Origin: a bacterium
GTDB taxonomy: Bacteria; UBP6; UBA1177
Length of the DNA: 39,262 nt
Direction: 5' to 3'
NCBI GenBank assembly: GCA_017538365.1
Contig: JAFYIZ010000018.1
Location: 1-39,262 of the forward strand
Under the pieces are notes generated by a model. It had not been told where the DNA came from and did no database searches. It was given only the letters and a program-made list of their open reading frames with translations. Of this stretch, positions 8,191 through 16,405 are shown piece after piece (positions within the stretch are counted from its first letter, which is position 1; each line of letters opens with the position of its first letter). The position numbers and the translations under genes were made by a program.

Positions 8191-9004
8191 CTCTGCCTAT
8201 TTCAAAAGCACCTTCTATTTTGTGATCTGCGCTGAAGAGCATGATGAACTCTTCACCGCTTCCGAAAAGTAAATTCAAAAGCGGTATCGAAAAAATCTCG
8301 CTTCCAAGCGCCACTTCTTCATGCACCGGAATTTTGTCGGCATTGATAGTTATCGAAACATTTGAAAGTGCACAAAGGAGCCTGAGCTCGCTCAAGAGTG
8401 AATCGCTTATGTCGATTGCGGCATTCAACTCATTGATTTTATTCGGAATGTACAAAAACGGATCTGGATATAGAAAGCGCTCTTTCGATTTTTCAAAACC
8501 ATTGACACCTTTTTTCAGAGCCTTATAACCACAGAGAGAAAGGCCCGTTTCGCTAGCGAGATAGACAAAATCGCCCGGTCTTGCAGCACTTCTGAGCAGC
8601 GGCTTTTCAGGCTTGTCTCCGAACATCGTGACACCTAAAGTGAATTTTTCCGCCGCAGTCGTGTCGCCTCCCAAAAGCGCGATCCCGTATTTTTCTGCAA
8701 AATCATGGATCCCGCTGATCATTTTTTTCGCGTTTTCAAAGCCGCCATCAGAAACCGCGATATTCAGAAGATAGTGCGTCGGTCTTGACCCCATCGAGAT
8801 AACGTCACTCGCATTCGCCGCCATGAGCCGCCAGCCCACAGCTTCAGCCGGCATAAAGGAAAGGTCAAAATGGATATTTTCGCAGAAATGATCGGTAGTT
8901 ACGACAAGATCTTTCTCGTCCCACACCGCGCAGTCATCTCCGATGAACTGATTTTTATCGCCTTTTGCGAAATTTATGAGCTCCCATTCTCTGTTGTTCA
9001 GCAT
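8099..9004 (-). CDS. thiL: thiamine-monophosphate kinase
   Basis: ThiL phosphorylates thiamine monophosphate with ATP to give thiamine diphosphate, the last step of cofactor synthesis, in the cytoplasm. The 301-residue protein is near the family's usual length and shows its motifs in order: IGDDCAVWD near the N-terminus, TTDHFCENIHFD for phosphate/Mg binding, LMAANASDVISMGSRPTH, GIALLGGDTTAAEKF, AAIDISDSLLSEL and FGSGEEFIMLFS. No other thiamine gene is in the window. The ATG at 9004 is preceded by CGGAGGA. The 3' end is duplicated downstream (6985-7079), showing that thiL once directly overlapped the DUF192 gene. Confidence 0.95.
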   Translation of the reverse strand: MLNNREWELINFAKGDKNQFIGDDCAVWDEKDLVVTTDHFCENIHFDLSFMPAEAVGWRLMAANASDVISMGSRPTHYLLNIAVSDGGFENAKKMISGIHDFAEKYGIALLGGDTTAAEKFTLGVTMFGDKPEKPLLRSAARPGDFVYLASETGLSLCGYKALKKGVNGFEKSKERFLYPDPFLYIPNKINELNAAIDISDSLLSELRLLCALSNVSITINADKIPVHEEVALGSEIFSIPLLNLLFGSGEEFIMLFSADHKIEGAFEIGRVTDKPGQKLEIIYKNSVVNADSIKLFSHFG

Positions 9005-9028
9005 CGATTCCTCCGAAAAAAGCGGATC

Positions 9029-9056
9029 ATCTTACAAAAACGGGCTTTTAAATCAA
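9029..9056 (-). promoter_or_regulatory. promoter of thiL
   Basis: On the minus strand TTGATT (9056-9051), a 16-bp spacer and TAAGAT (9034-9029), followed by GATCCGC. It gives a short leader to the GGAGGA site. Confidence 0.5.
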
Positions 9057-9108
9057 GAACGTGGGTATTGACTATAAGTTATTTTGTAACAAAGCTGAAA
9101 TTTCTATA

Positions 9109-9128
9109 TATCGCAGAATATAGCGATA
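9109..9128. promoter_or_regulatory. inverted repeat, candidate operator of the toxin-antitoxin pair
   Basis: TATCGC (9109-9114) and GCGATA (9123-9128) form a perfect 6-bp inverted repeat with an 8-bp spacer, ending four bases before the -35 of the toxin-antitoxin promoter. Phd/RelB-type antitoxins normally autoregulate through such palindromes. Confidence 0.4.
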
Positions 9129-9131
9129 AAT

Positions 9132-9160
9132 TTGACAATAAATAAACTATTATATATACT
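9132..9160 (+). promoter_or_regulatory. strong promoter of the toxin-antitoxin operon
   Basis: Consensus TTGACA (9132-9137), a 17-bp spacer and TATACT (9155-9160). It is the best consensus promoter in the window. Confidence 0.75.
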
Positions 9161-9188
9161 GATAAATGAATTGGTTCTGGAGGTAAAG

Positions 9189-9512
9189 ATGAACGTATTA
9201 AACACAGTCAACGTTCTTGATTCGATTGTTCCGATCAGTCGGTTCAACAAGGGCGAGGCAAACAAAATTTTTTCCGATGTAAAAAAATCGGGCATCAGTA
9301 TCGTTGTGAAAAACAATGTTCCCGAGTGCATTCTGATGAGTCCGCAAAGTTACCGCGAAATGATGGAAGAGTATGAAGACGCGCTTCTCGCTGCGGAAGC
9401 GGCAAAACGGCTTTCCCAGAAAACTGAATACGCGGATCACGAAGATGTGATGAAAAAATTAGGGCTTTCGGAAGCAGATCTGGATGATGTCGAAGTGAAT
9501 CTGGAGCAGTAA
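9189..9512 (+). CDS. type II antitoxin, Phd/YefM (RelB-like) family
   Basis: The small 107-residue protein contains DSIVPISRFNKGEANKIFSD, then KKSGISIVVKNNVPECILMS and SYREMMEEYED. This is the standard Phd/YefM fold, in which the N-terminal part dimerises on DNA and the acidic C-terminal tail (SEADLDDVEVNLEQ) wraps the toxin. The ATG at 9189 is chosen because GGAGG sits 6-7 bases upstream; a frame extension to 9132 would run through the promoter. Its stop overlaps the toxin start by one base (TAATG), the usual coupling in such operons. It should neutralise the following RelE-like protein and repress the promoter at 9132. Confidence 0.9.
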   Translation: MNVLNTVNVLDSIVPISRFNKGEANKIFSDVKKSGISIVVKNNVPECILMSPQSYREMMEEYEDALLAAEAAKRLSQKTEYADHEDVMKKLGLSEADLDDVEVNLEQ

Positions 9513-9835
9513 TGGATTGGAAAATCAAATATCATCCTTTTGCCGCGGAAGAACTCGCGAAACTCGACGGTTCTGTCCGTAAAATCGTGCTGAAAGGAAT
9601 CTTGAAAGTCGCTCAAAACCCGAGACCGCAGAGTGAAGGCGGTTACGGCAAACCTCTGGGAAACAAAGGCGGAAACGATCTGACTGGACTCCTGAAAATA
9701 AAGTATCGCGATATCGGAATCCGCGTCGTCTACAAGCTTGTCGAAGACGAACTCACTCACGAAATGTTCGTTCTGGTGATTTCAGCCAGAGCCGATAACG
9801 AAGTTTACGATATTGCAGGAAAAAGAAAGCCATAG
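9512..9835 (+). CDS. type II toxin, RelE/ParE superfamily
   Basis: The 107-residue basic protein begins WKIKYHPFAAEELAKLDGSV and continues with NDLTGLLKIKYRDIGIRVVY, KL and FVLVISARADNEVYDIAGKR. This is the RelE/StbE pattern, including the LTGLxKIKYRxxGIRVVYK core strand and the C-terminal basic/aromatic residues implicated in ribosome-dependent mRNA cleavage by RelE. A gyrase-acting ParE-like activity cannot be excluded from sequence. It is translationally coupled to the antitoxin. Confidence 0.9.
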   Translation: MDWKIKYHPFAAEELAKLDGSVRKIVLKGILKVAQNPRPQSEGGYGKPLGNKGGNDLTGLLKIKYRDIGIRVVYKLVEDELTHEMFVLVISARADNEVYDIAGKRKP

Positions 9836-9916
9836 AAAAACTCTCAAAAAAATGAAATAAATTTGTAACTTTCCGGCACTTTTCAGGTCGTATCCGTGTT
9901 GTTTTGTGAGGTTGAC

Positions 9917-10498
9917 ATGGAAGAATACAGCAAGTTGTTGAAATCCTACAAGAAATCTGATGACGAAATCACCGAGGAATTTCAGAAAAGAATCAATGCA
10001 AGGCTTGAAGAAATTGCCGCGCAAAAGCGCAGAAAAGCAAAATTTATCGCGTTTTCGAAGTATGTTTCAGCTGCTGCTGCTGCAATTTTTGTAATAATTT
10101 TCGCAGTTTTGTTTTCAAGGCCTGTTGAGAGCGAGACGGGTGAAAAAATTTCGGAATCGATAGTTGCAAAAGGTGATCCAGTCACAATAAATCTGGTTTA
10201 CGATGCCGCAGAAGACCTTGAAAATGTTAAGTTTTCCATTGATCTTGGAGATGGCGTCACTTTTCTTTCATCGAACGAAAAAATCAGAAAAACCCGCACT
10301 CACGAGTGGACGGGAAGCCTGAAAAAAGGAAAAAATTCAATTCCTTTCGTCGTCAAAACAGAGCGTGACGGCAGAATGGAGATCAATACTTCCGCCGAAT
10401 ACGGCAATTATTCACACAAGCACAAAATAGTTCTTGACGCGCAGAAAAATGACATTAAAGTTTCGATGTTCGTTTTTGATCCGTCACCTTTGAACTAG
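9917..10498 (+). CDS. single-pass membrane protein, anti-sigma-factor-like layout
   Basis: The 193-residue protein has a charged cytoplasmic N-terminus with helical heptads (residues 1-45), one membrane segment (about 48-66, YVSAAAAAIFVIIFAVLFS) and a beta-rich extracytoplasmic domain that looks Ig-like (INLVYDAAEDLENVKFSIDL near its start). This layout is typical of anti-sigma or envelope-sensor proteins, but there is no sigma-factor gene next to it and no zinc-binding HxxxCxxC motif, so the role is open. I chose the ATG at 9917 because GAGG lies 5 bases before it. The stop is separated by one base from the ATG of the next gene, so the two are translationally coupled. Confidence 0.6.
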   Translation: MEEYSKLLKSYKKSDDEITEEFQKRINARLEEIAAQKRRKAKFIAFSKYVSAAAAAIFVIIFAVLFSRPVESETGEKISESIVAKGDPVTINLVYDAAEDLENVKFSIDLGDGVTFLSSNEKIRKTRTHEWTGSLKKGKNSIPFVVKTERDGRMEINTSAEYGNYSHKHKIVLDAQKNDIKVSMFVFDPSPLN

Positions 10499-10499
10499 G

Positions 10500-11408
10500 A
10501 TGCTTGTGCATTTTCAAATATTTGTTTTTATTACTCTTTTTTTAATTCAAAATATTTTTGCCAGTGATGGTGAAAAGCCTTTTGAGCTCACGGTAGAGAT
10601 AAGTGAAGGTGCGAATGCGCAGGGCTGGGAAAGCAAGGTTTTCGCCGATCTTGAAAAAGATGAGGAAAAAGAGGAAAAATCAGCCGTTGCCGAAGAAAAA
10701 GAGAGCAAAAACAAAGAAAAAAAGAAAAAAGAAAGTGAAAAAACGCAGGAAATAGGTGACACAAGCGAAGCGGAAAAAGCTGAGCCCGAAGTTCCAGAAA
10801 CTAAAGAAACTGCGGAAAAAGAGCAGAAAGAGGAATATACGCCCTCTTCAAAAAACTGGGGCGAATACTACGGAACGACTCCGCGATACGACTATCCGAT
10901 ATATGAAAAAGAAGAGAAAAAGGAAAAATCAGCCGTAGTCACAAAAGAAAAAGAGCCTGAAATCATTAAAGAAGATGATTCATCGTCACTTTCAGTCGAT
11001 CTCATCTTGCAGACTCAGCACGATACGGCATTCGATCCGATGTTAAGCACTGGAGTCCGGCTCAATTTTGCAAACATTTATTCAACTCTTTCGGTGGGAA
11101 CTGACTACAGCACTTCCTCGCAGCGGGCTTATTCGCTCGGGATAACGGCGGGCGGATTCTACAGAATAAGTGATTTTGCCCTGAAAGCGGGTCTTGGTTA
11201 CAAAAAGATCTGGGATAACACCGAACATTCAAACTTCAACGACTGGTCACTGGGCATCGAAGCGGGCGGAAGTTACAGTGTTTTCAGCTGGTTCGCTCTC
11301 GGAGCCGGCATCGGGATGAACTACAGTGTTCTAAAAGATTCTGGTTTTACCGACGGCAGATTCGTGCCGACATTTTTCGCCGATTTCGAATTCAGCCTTA
11401 TAAAATAG
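10500..11408 (+). CDS. exported protein with Lys/Glu linker and C-terminal beta-barrel
   Basis: The 302-residue product begins with a signal peptide (MLVHFQIFVFITLFLIQNIF then A-S). A very charged Glu/Lys linker (about 50-160) follows and contains a recurring EKEEKSAV-like element. From about 160 comes a barrel-like domain with SVDLILQTQHDTAFDPMLST, SLGITAGGFYRISDFALKAG and similar strands. It ends in FADFEFSLIK, less canonical for BAM than the GYRF endings elsewhere. The layout (signal, charged linker, small barrel) matches the tandem family at 31.4-39 kb, so it may be a distant relative. It is coupled to the membrane protein upstream. Confidence 0.6.
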   Translation: MLVHFQIFVFITLFLIQNIFASDGEKPFELTVEISEGANAQGWESKVFADLEKDEEKEEKSAVAEEKESKNKEKKKKESEKTQEIGDTSEAEKAEPEVPETKETAEKEQKEEYTPSSKNWGEYYGTTPRYDYPIYEKEEKKEKSAVVTKEKEPEIIKEDDSSSLSVDLILQTQHDTAFDPMLSTGVRLNFANIYSTLSVGTDYSTSSQRAYSLGITAGGFYRISDFALKAGLGYKKIWDNTEHSNFNDWSLGIEAGGSYSVFSWFALGAGIGMNYSVLKDSGFTDGRFVPTFFADFEFSLIK

Positions 11409-12284
11409 CTATTTCTTCGAGCCGGGGTGAGCTTTTCTGTAAACTTTTGTGAGTTCTTCGATCGAAAGGTGTGTGTAAATTTCTGTCGTTGAAAGGTTGC
11501 TGTGACCCAAAAGAGCCTGCAAGTACCTGAGATTCATGCCGTTTTCCAAAAAATGGGTCGCAAAGCTGTGACGCAGCATGTGTGGAGTGATTTTGCGGTA
11601 AATCCCGCAGTTTCTCGCTAAAGTATCGATGATGTACTGCACGCCGCGCTCGGTGAGCGGTTCGCCTTTGAGATTGCAGAAAATTATAGAATCCTTATCT
11701 TTGCCAGTAGGGCGTTTCATAAGATAATTCTCAATAGAATCAATAGCTTGACTTGTCACCGGAAGCAGCCTTTCCTTTTTGCCTTTTCCCAGAACATTGA
11801 CGGTTTTTCCTTTGAAATCCAAGTCTTTTATTTTGAGCGAAATGAGCTCTCCGACACGGACTCCGCTGCTGTAAAGCATTTCTATTATCGCTCTGTCGCG
11901 CAGACCCTTTAAATTCTGCGGATAGTTGTATTCGATGAGCCGGGTCATTTCTTCGCGGGTCAAAGCTCCCGGAAGAACGCCGTCTTTTTTAGGGCCTGTA
12001 AGCGTAAGTGTCGGATTATCTTCAATAATTTTACGCTTGTGCAGAAGAAGGTAAAACTGCCTTATCGCTACGATTTTGCGCCTGAGTGACGACGCTTTGA
12101 CCTCGGAATAAATCGCTCCAAGGTAATCTTTTATGTCATCTTTATCGAGTTCGGTGAGATCGAGATCAAGTTCCGAAAAATAGCGCTGCATAAGTTCGAT
12201 ATCCAGGCAGTAGGAATCCGCCGTATGAATCGAATAACGCTTTTCGTGAAGCAGATAATCCCTGAAAATCTTAATGGTATCCAT
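11409..12284 (-). CDS. tyrosine recombinase of the XerC/XerD type
   Basis: The 291-residue protein has the SAM-like N-terminal DNA-binding domain (1-95) and the catalytic domain with all residues in place: Arg143 (SSGVRVGEL), Lys167 (LGKGKKERLLP), His235 and Arg238 (TPHMLRHSFATH), His261 (LLGHSNLSTTEIYTH) and the nucleophile Tyr270. Xer proteins resolve chromosome dimers at dif by cutting and rejoining DNA. Length and motifs fit a housekeeping XerC/D rather than a phage integrase, and no attachment site or phage gene is near. The ATG overlaps the stop of the S9 peptidase (TAATG), implying translational coupling. Whether it is XerC or XerD cannot be decided here. Confidence 0.92.
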   Translation of the reverse strand: MDTIKIFRDYLLHEKRYSIHTADSYCLDIELMQRYFSELDLDLTELDKDDIKDYLGAIYSEVKASSLRRKIVAIRQFYLLLHKRKIIEDNPTLTLTGPKKDGVLPGALTREEMTRLIEYNYPQNLKGLRDRAIIEMLYSSGVRVGELISLKIKDLDFKGKTVNVLGKGKKERLLPVTSQAIDSIENYLMKRPTGKDKDSIIFCNLKGEPLTERGVQYIIDTLARNCGIYRKITPHMLRHSFATHFLENGMNLRYLQALLGHSNLSTTEIYTHLSIEELTKVYRKAHPGSKK

Positions 12285-14146
12285 TAGTTATCCTTTGCAC
12301 AGCTTTCGATGAATTCGGCACTTTTCTGAAAGTAGATATTCCGGTTTTCTTTTTTGCGGTAGCCGTGCCCTTCGTCTTCAAAAACGTGTTTCTGCACTTT
12401 TTTGCCCGCTTTTTTGAGCTTGTCGATAAGAATGTATGCGTCGCTCACCGGAACTCTCGGATCGTTTGCGCCGTGGAAAACAAAAAGCTCGCCGTTTATT
12501 TTTTCAGCCATGTTCGTGGGAGAAATCGAAGCCAGAAATTCTCGGTCGGTAAGCGGACCGTATTCGGCTTCGCGCAGATGACGCCTGTAATTCGAAGTGT
12601 TTTCAAGGAAGTTGATAAGGTCGACGACTCCGACATTGTCGATTCCGCAGATGTAGTCGTCTGCAAACTGCGCCATTGATGCGACTGTCATGAATCCGCC
12701 GTAACTTCCGCCGCTTGCAATGAATTTTTTCGGCTTGGAAATGCCGTTTTTGACTAAATCTTCGAGTATCGCGCCGCCGTCACGCACTGCATTCATGCGG
12801 AGTTTATAGTTGTCTAAATCCATGTATCTTTTGCCGTAGCCCGATGAGCCGCGGACATTCGGAGCGACAACGGCGATTCCTTTTGAAAGGTAGTATTGGA
12901 ACTGCGCTGCGAATCCCGGTCTGAACTGGCCTTCGGGGCCTCCGTGGAAATATACGATTGTCGGGTAGGGCGCGCTTCCGGTTTTCGGAAGATAGAGGAA
13001 GTAGGGGATTTCTTCGCCGTCGAAACTTTTTATCTTTCTGAGTTCCGGCGTTGCAAAGAGCGTTACATCGATTCCGTTGTCTTTTGAATACCCGAAAACT
13101 TCTGATTTTTTTGTAGTTAAATCAATGGCTTGTAATTTGGGGAGTTCGCTGTCCTTCGAAATTTTTACAACTGCTCTGCCGTTTTTGAGGGAACTTACCG
13201 AAACAAGCGATTTGCCGAAATCAAGCGGTTCGATTTGAGTGTCGTGATAGTAAAAACAGCGGCTGTAACCTTCTTCATTCGTGCAGAAAAGTGCCGAACT
13301 GCGGTTTGTTCTGTCAACTGCGACAGTTTCGACTTCCCACTTGTCTTCAAAAAGAATTTTCTTTGAATTTTCTTTAATGATTTCAAGATATTCCATATCT
13401 TTTGTTTCGTTTGTCTTCATCAGAATTCCGCCTTCGAAAAAGGCAATCGGGAAGTATCTTTTGTTTTCGTCGCTTACCTTGATTTTATGCGCTTTTCCGC
13501 TGTGGAAGTGATAAGGAACGGTTTTGTAGTTGCTTTCGTAAGTGTAGAAAAGGAATTCGTCTTTTGACAAGGCGTCGCTGATATTATTGTAGCCTTTCTT
13601 TTCGACTAAAAGAGTCTTCTTTTTGGCAGCAATATCAAAATGATAGATGTAAAAATCCTTGCCGTTCGCCTCGTTTGAAGCAAAGAGAAATTCGTTTTCG
13701 TTTATCCAGGTCGGGTCTTCATAGCGGACTGCGTCATCGGCGAGAAGAGCCTCGTATTTGCCGCTTTCAAAAGAGTAAAGATAAAAATCGTACTGCTCGT
13801 TTCCCCCTTTTGAAGTGATGAAGATGAGCTGCGATTCTTCTGGGCTCACTCTGTAGCCGTCAACTGCGTCACTTAAAAAAGTGAGCTGCTTAGTCTCTTT
13901 TCCGTCGGCAGATTCGATGTAAAGCTGCGCCGCGTTTTCAATTCTGGCAAGATAAAGTTTTCTGCCGTCTTTCATCACGAAACCCGAATGGGAAGTTTCG
14001 ATTCCGGTGTAATCGAGTATCGTTTTCGCCTTTTCTGCAGGCAGAGCTTCCTCTTTTTTTGTTTCAGCGGCTGCTTTTTCAGGTTTGGAAGTACAGGAAA
14101 CAATGCAAAACAGAATCGTAAGGGAGATAAACAGGATTTTTTTCAT
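12284..14146 (-). CDS. S9 family (prolyl oligopeptidase-like) lipoprotein peptidase
   Basis: The 620-residue protein has a lipobox (ILFCIVSC), a beta-propeller-like region (about 45-370, with repeated blades such as VRYEDPTWINENEFLF) and a C-terminal alpha/beta-hydrolase domain. The hydrolase shows YFHGGPEGQF (oxyanion region), the Ser nucleophile in ASGGSYGGFM (about residue 480), Asp in GANDPRVP (about 564) and His in DEGHGY (about 594), a complete catalytic triad. It should cleave short peptides in the periplasm or at the envelope. It follows the HD gene by 40 bp and overlaps xer by one base, so a three-gene unit is likely. Confidence 0.92.
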   Translation of the reverse strand: MKKILFISLTILFCIVSCTSKPEKAAAETKKEEALPAEKAKTILDYTGIETSHSGFVMKDGRKLYLARIENAAQLYIESADGKETKQLTFLSDAVDGYRVSPEESQLIFITSKGGNEQYDFYLYSFESGKYEALLADDAVRYEDPTWINENEFLFASNEANGKDFYIYHFDIAAKKKTLLVEKKGYNNISDALSKDEFLFYTYESNYKTVPYHFHSGKAHKIKVSDENKRYFPIAFFEGGILMKTNETKDMEYLEIIKENSKKILFEDKWEVETVAVDRTNRSSALFCTNEEGYSRCFYYHDTQIEPLDFGKSLVSVSSLKNGRAVVKISKDSELPKLQAIDLTTKKSEVFGYSKDNGIDVTLFATPELRKIKSFDGEEIPYFLYLPKTGSAPYPTIVYFHGGPEGQFRPGFAAQFQYYLSKGIAVVAPNVRGSSGYGKRYMDLDNYKLRMNAVRDGGAILEDLVKNGISKPKKFIASGGSYGGFMTVASMAQFADDYICGIDNVGVVDLINFLENTSNYRRHLREAEYGPLTDREFLASISPTNMAEKINGELFVFHGANDPRVPVSDAYILIDKLKKAGKKVQKHVFEDEGHGYRKKENRNIYFQKSAEFIESCAKDN

Positions 14147-14186
14147 AACAACTCCGAAAATGATGTGATTTTTAAAAAAGGCGGGA

Positions 14187-15110
14187 TCAAAGTTTTTCGA
14201 CTATATTGTCGCGTCTCAAAAACTCTCTGTGATGACCGGGATGTTCTGCAAGGATCTTGGTCAAATATGCGAGATTGCTGTCCATTCCTTTGCGATAAAG
14301 GTCTTCGTTGATGTCGTATCTTTTCCGGAAATGAAGAATAAGATGCGCATTCACTCCCTCGAGGTCGCTTGCGAGACGGTTTTCCATGATTTTGAAAAAA
14401 CCTATCGTTTTGGTCAGAAGATCGGCTTCCGACGAATAGAACGGGATTTTTCCCATTTCAAATTCGCGGTAGAGGAAAAGAAGTTTTTCAAGATAAATTC
14501 TGTCGGCCATCTGTCCGATAAGGTCTGCCGAAGCGAGGATTTTCGCGAATCTTTCGGTTTCGGCGTCAATAAATTTTATGTCGGCAAGTTTTACGCTGAG
14601 ATCGGTGAGCAGAATCATCTGTTTTGTTTTTTCGATATCATCAGCGGAATAACCTTTTTTCGACATATATTTTTCTGCGAAAACCATGCTGCGTCTTACA
14701 TGAGTCGAAGTGTAGACGGCACCGTTTTCAACAGGATCGTTAATCTCCGGAATGTAGCCGGTATCATGGAACACGGCAGCGATTCCTACGAGAAAAATAT
14801 TGTTTTTCGTGAACTTTTCCCCGTTCAGCATCAGCGAATCGGTAATACGGAGTGAAGCCAAAGTTACGTCGATGACATGTCTGAAATCGTGATATTCGGT
14901 GTCGCACGATTTGTATCCTTCGTATCTGCCGGTGTAAAGGCGGTGAACATCGTCGAAAATGCCGAGAGCCTTTTTTATGAGCTCTTCGTCAAGGCCGGTC
15001 ACCTTCATCAGACGGAAAAATACATCTCTGCATTCTTCGACATTCCGCGTATCTGCCAGCCTTGCAAGCTGAATAGGAAAAGCTAAATTGTTGATCGTAA
15101 ATTCACTCAT
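14187..15110 (-). CDS. HD-domain phosphohydrolase, PDEase-like
   Basis: The 307-residue cytoplasmic protein carries a full HD metal site: EYHDFRHVIDV (His74/His78), VFHDTGYI (His115-Asp116), a downstream His in STHVRRS (137) and a later Asp in ASADLIGQMADR. The YHxFRHxxDV opening is the form seen in 3',5'-cyclic nucleotide phosphodiesterase-like HD proteins, so cyclic-nucleotide hydrolysis is plausible, though many HD proteins act on other phosphoesters. The ATG has no Shine-Dalgarno sequence and lies at the expected transcription start of the promoter at 15119-15146, so the message may be leaderless. Confidence 0.8.
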   Translation of the reverse strand: MSEFTINNLAFPIQLARLADTRNVEECRDVFFRLMKVTGLDEELIKKALGIFDDVHRLYTGRYEGYKSCDTEYHDFRHVIDVTLASLRITDSLMLNGEKFTKNNIFLVGIAAVFHDTGYIPEINDPVENGAVYTSTHVRRSMVFAEKYMSKKGYSADDIEKTKQMILLTDLSVKLADIKFIDAETERFAKILASADLIGQMADRIYLEKLLFLYREFEMGKIPFYSSEADLLTKTIGFFKIMENRLASDLEGVNAHLILHFRKRYDINEDLYRKGMDSNLAYLTKILAEHPGHHREFLRRDNIVEKL

Positions 15111-15118
15111 GGCTCAAT

Positions 15119-15146
15119 ATTGTATAAATAATTTATTGCTTGTCAA
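15119..15146 (-). promoter_or_regulatory. consensus promoter of the HD/S9/xer unit, nearly leaderless
   Basis: On the minus strand TTGACA (15146-15141), a 16-bp spacer and TACAAT (15124-15119). Transcription should begin within about two bases of the ATG at 15110. Confidence 0.7.
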
Positions 15147-15164
15147 ATGATTTTTTCCTACCTT

Positions 15165-16394
15165 TTATTTCAGCGTTACAGGATCAGGGGAGAAAATCGT
15201 CGCAGCGTTATTTACGATGTACGCACAGTCGCTTCCTTCCGGAATTTTGAACTGCTCGATGAAGTTGAAAGGACCGGTAAAGCCAGGCTGTTTCGAGCTG
15301 TTCTGCTGCAAATTCTGGGCACCGCTTTTAAGGAGTTGGTTTACACCTTCAACTACAAGAATTTTCTGCTCGTCCGTCCAGTCAACCAAAGCGTTGATCT
15401 GCAGACCGTTTTTAGAAATCAGACCTGTGTGAATTTTGGAAGATGACTTCTCGATCATGCCCATTGAAGCGTTTCCGCCGAGCGTTCCTTTTGCGATGAC
15501 GGTAAGTCCGGGCAGACTGTCGTTGTCCCAGTTCTGAACACACTGATCATCTTTGTTTTCCGGAAGAGTATATTCTGCCGGATTTTCGCCGTAACATGCA
15601 GGATCGATTCCTCGGATTTCCCAGAAAACGTCCTGATTGAATCCGAAAGTACCGTCGTCATTTTTAACAATGACGGATTCTTTGCCGGCTGTTCCCAAAG
15701 CCTCTGCGAATGAATCTGGCATTACAATTGCAAGCAAATCGCTTTTGTCGTTGTCGATTTTGATGTTGCAGTATGTAGCCTTGATGTGGACTTTATCCTG
15801 TTCCTGTTCCTGAACAATGTGGAAATAAGTTCTTGTCCAGCCTTCAGCGCCGTCTATGCTGTAAAGTTTCGATACCGAAGTGAACCACATTTTCTGTGCG
15901 TATGTTCCGCATACTTTTGGGTAATCGCCGGGATCGCACAGAATGCATGTTCCTTCAATGTCGGCCCAGCTGCCGTTTTCACATTTCTGATGAAGTTTTC
16001 CTTTAGGGTTGTCCGGGCATGCGGTGTCGCCGACTCTGACATCACCTTCCTGACATTTGCAGACGTAGCCTGCTTCCGCTGTAGCGTCAGCCATGCAGGT
16101 TTCATTTGCTTCGCATGGATTTGCTGCACACGGATCTGACGGATCGGTCGGTTCTTCCTGTGTTGGTTCGTTTGTCGGTTCTGTATCTGTGTTTGTGTCG
16201 GTATCGGTGTCAGTTGCCGTATCCGGAGTTTCTGCACCTGTATCACTGTCCGATGTGTCGGTATCGGTGTCAGCCGGTTTTTCATTGTTTGTGTCTGTAT
16301 CTCCGCTGTCAGCCGGTTCATCGTTGCCGCCGCCGCATGAAACAACAAAGAGAGCCATTACGAAAACTGCTAAAATTACTACAAATTTTTTCAT
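15165..16394 (-). CDS. Cys-rich lipoprotein with Asp/Thr spacer and EGF-like module
   Basis: The 409-residue product has a lipobox (MALFVVSC) and a long spacer of Asp-Thr, Ser and Pro-Thr repeats (about 25-90) that should act as an extended surface stalk. A Cys module begins CAANPCEANETCMADATAEA and continues GYVCKCQEGD, close to EGF-like repeats. A C-terminal domain of about 230 residues that I do not recognise follows. The ATG at 16394 is chosen because AAAGGAG lies 6 bases upstream. It begins 11 bp after the FadL-like barrel gene and shares its operon, so a surface lipoprotein working with that barrel is plausible but not shown. Confidence 0.75.
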   Translation of the reverse strand: MKKFVVILAVFVMALFVVSCGGGNDEPADSGDTDTNNEKPADTDTDTSDSDTGAETPDTATDTDTDTNTDTEPTNEPTQEEPTDPSDPCAANPCEANETCMADATAEAGYVCKCQEGDVRVGDTACPDNPKGKLHQKCENGSWADIEGTCILCDPGDYPKVCGTYAQKMWFTSVSKLYSIDGAEGWTRTYFHIVQEQEQDKVHIKATYCNIKIDNDKSDLLAIVMPDSFAEALGTAGKESVIVKNDDGTFGFNQDVFWEIRGIDPACYGENPAEYTLPENKDDQCVQNWDNDSLPGLTVIAKGTLGGNASMGMIEKSSSKIHTGLISKNGLQINALVDWTDEQKILVVEGVNQLLKSGAQNLQQNSSKQPGFTGPFNFIEQFKIPEGSDCAYIVNNAATIFSPDPVTLK

Positions 16395-16405
16395 TTTATC
16401 CTCCT

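Noticed and set aside
9864-9892. TAAC and CGTA as an extracytoplasmic-sigma promoter for the membrane protein at 9917
   Set aside because: The spacing (19 bases) is too long for the usual ECF arrangement and no sigma gene is adjacent.
11409-12284. Tyrosine recombinase as evidence of an integrated element
   Set aside because: Length, motifs and coupling to a peptidase gene fit a housekeeping Xer protein; no attachment repeats or phage genes are nearby.
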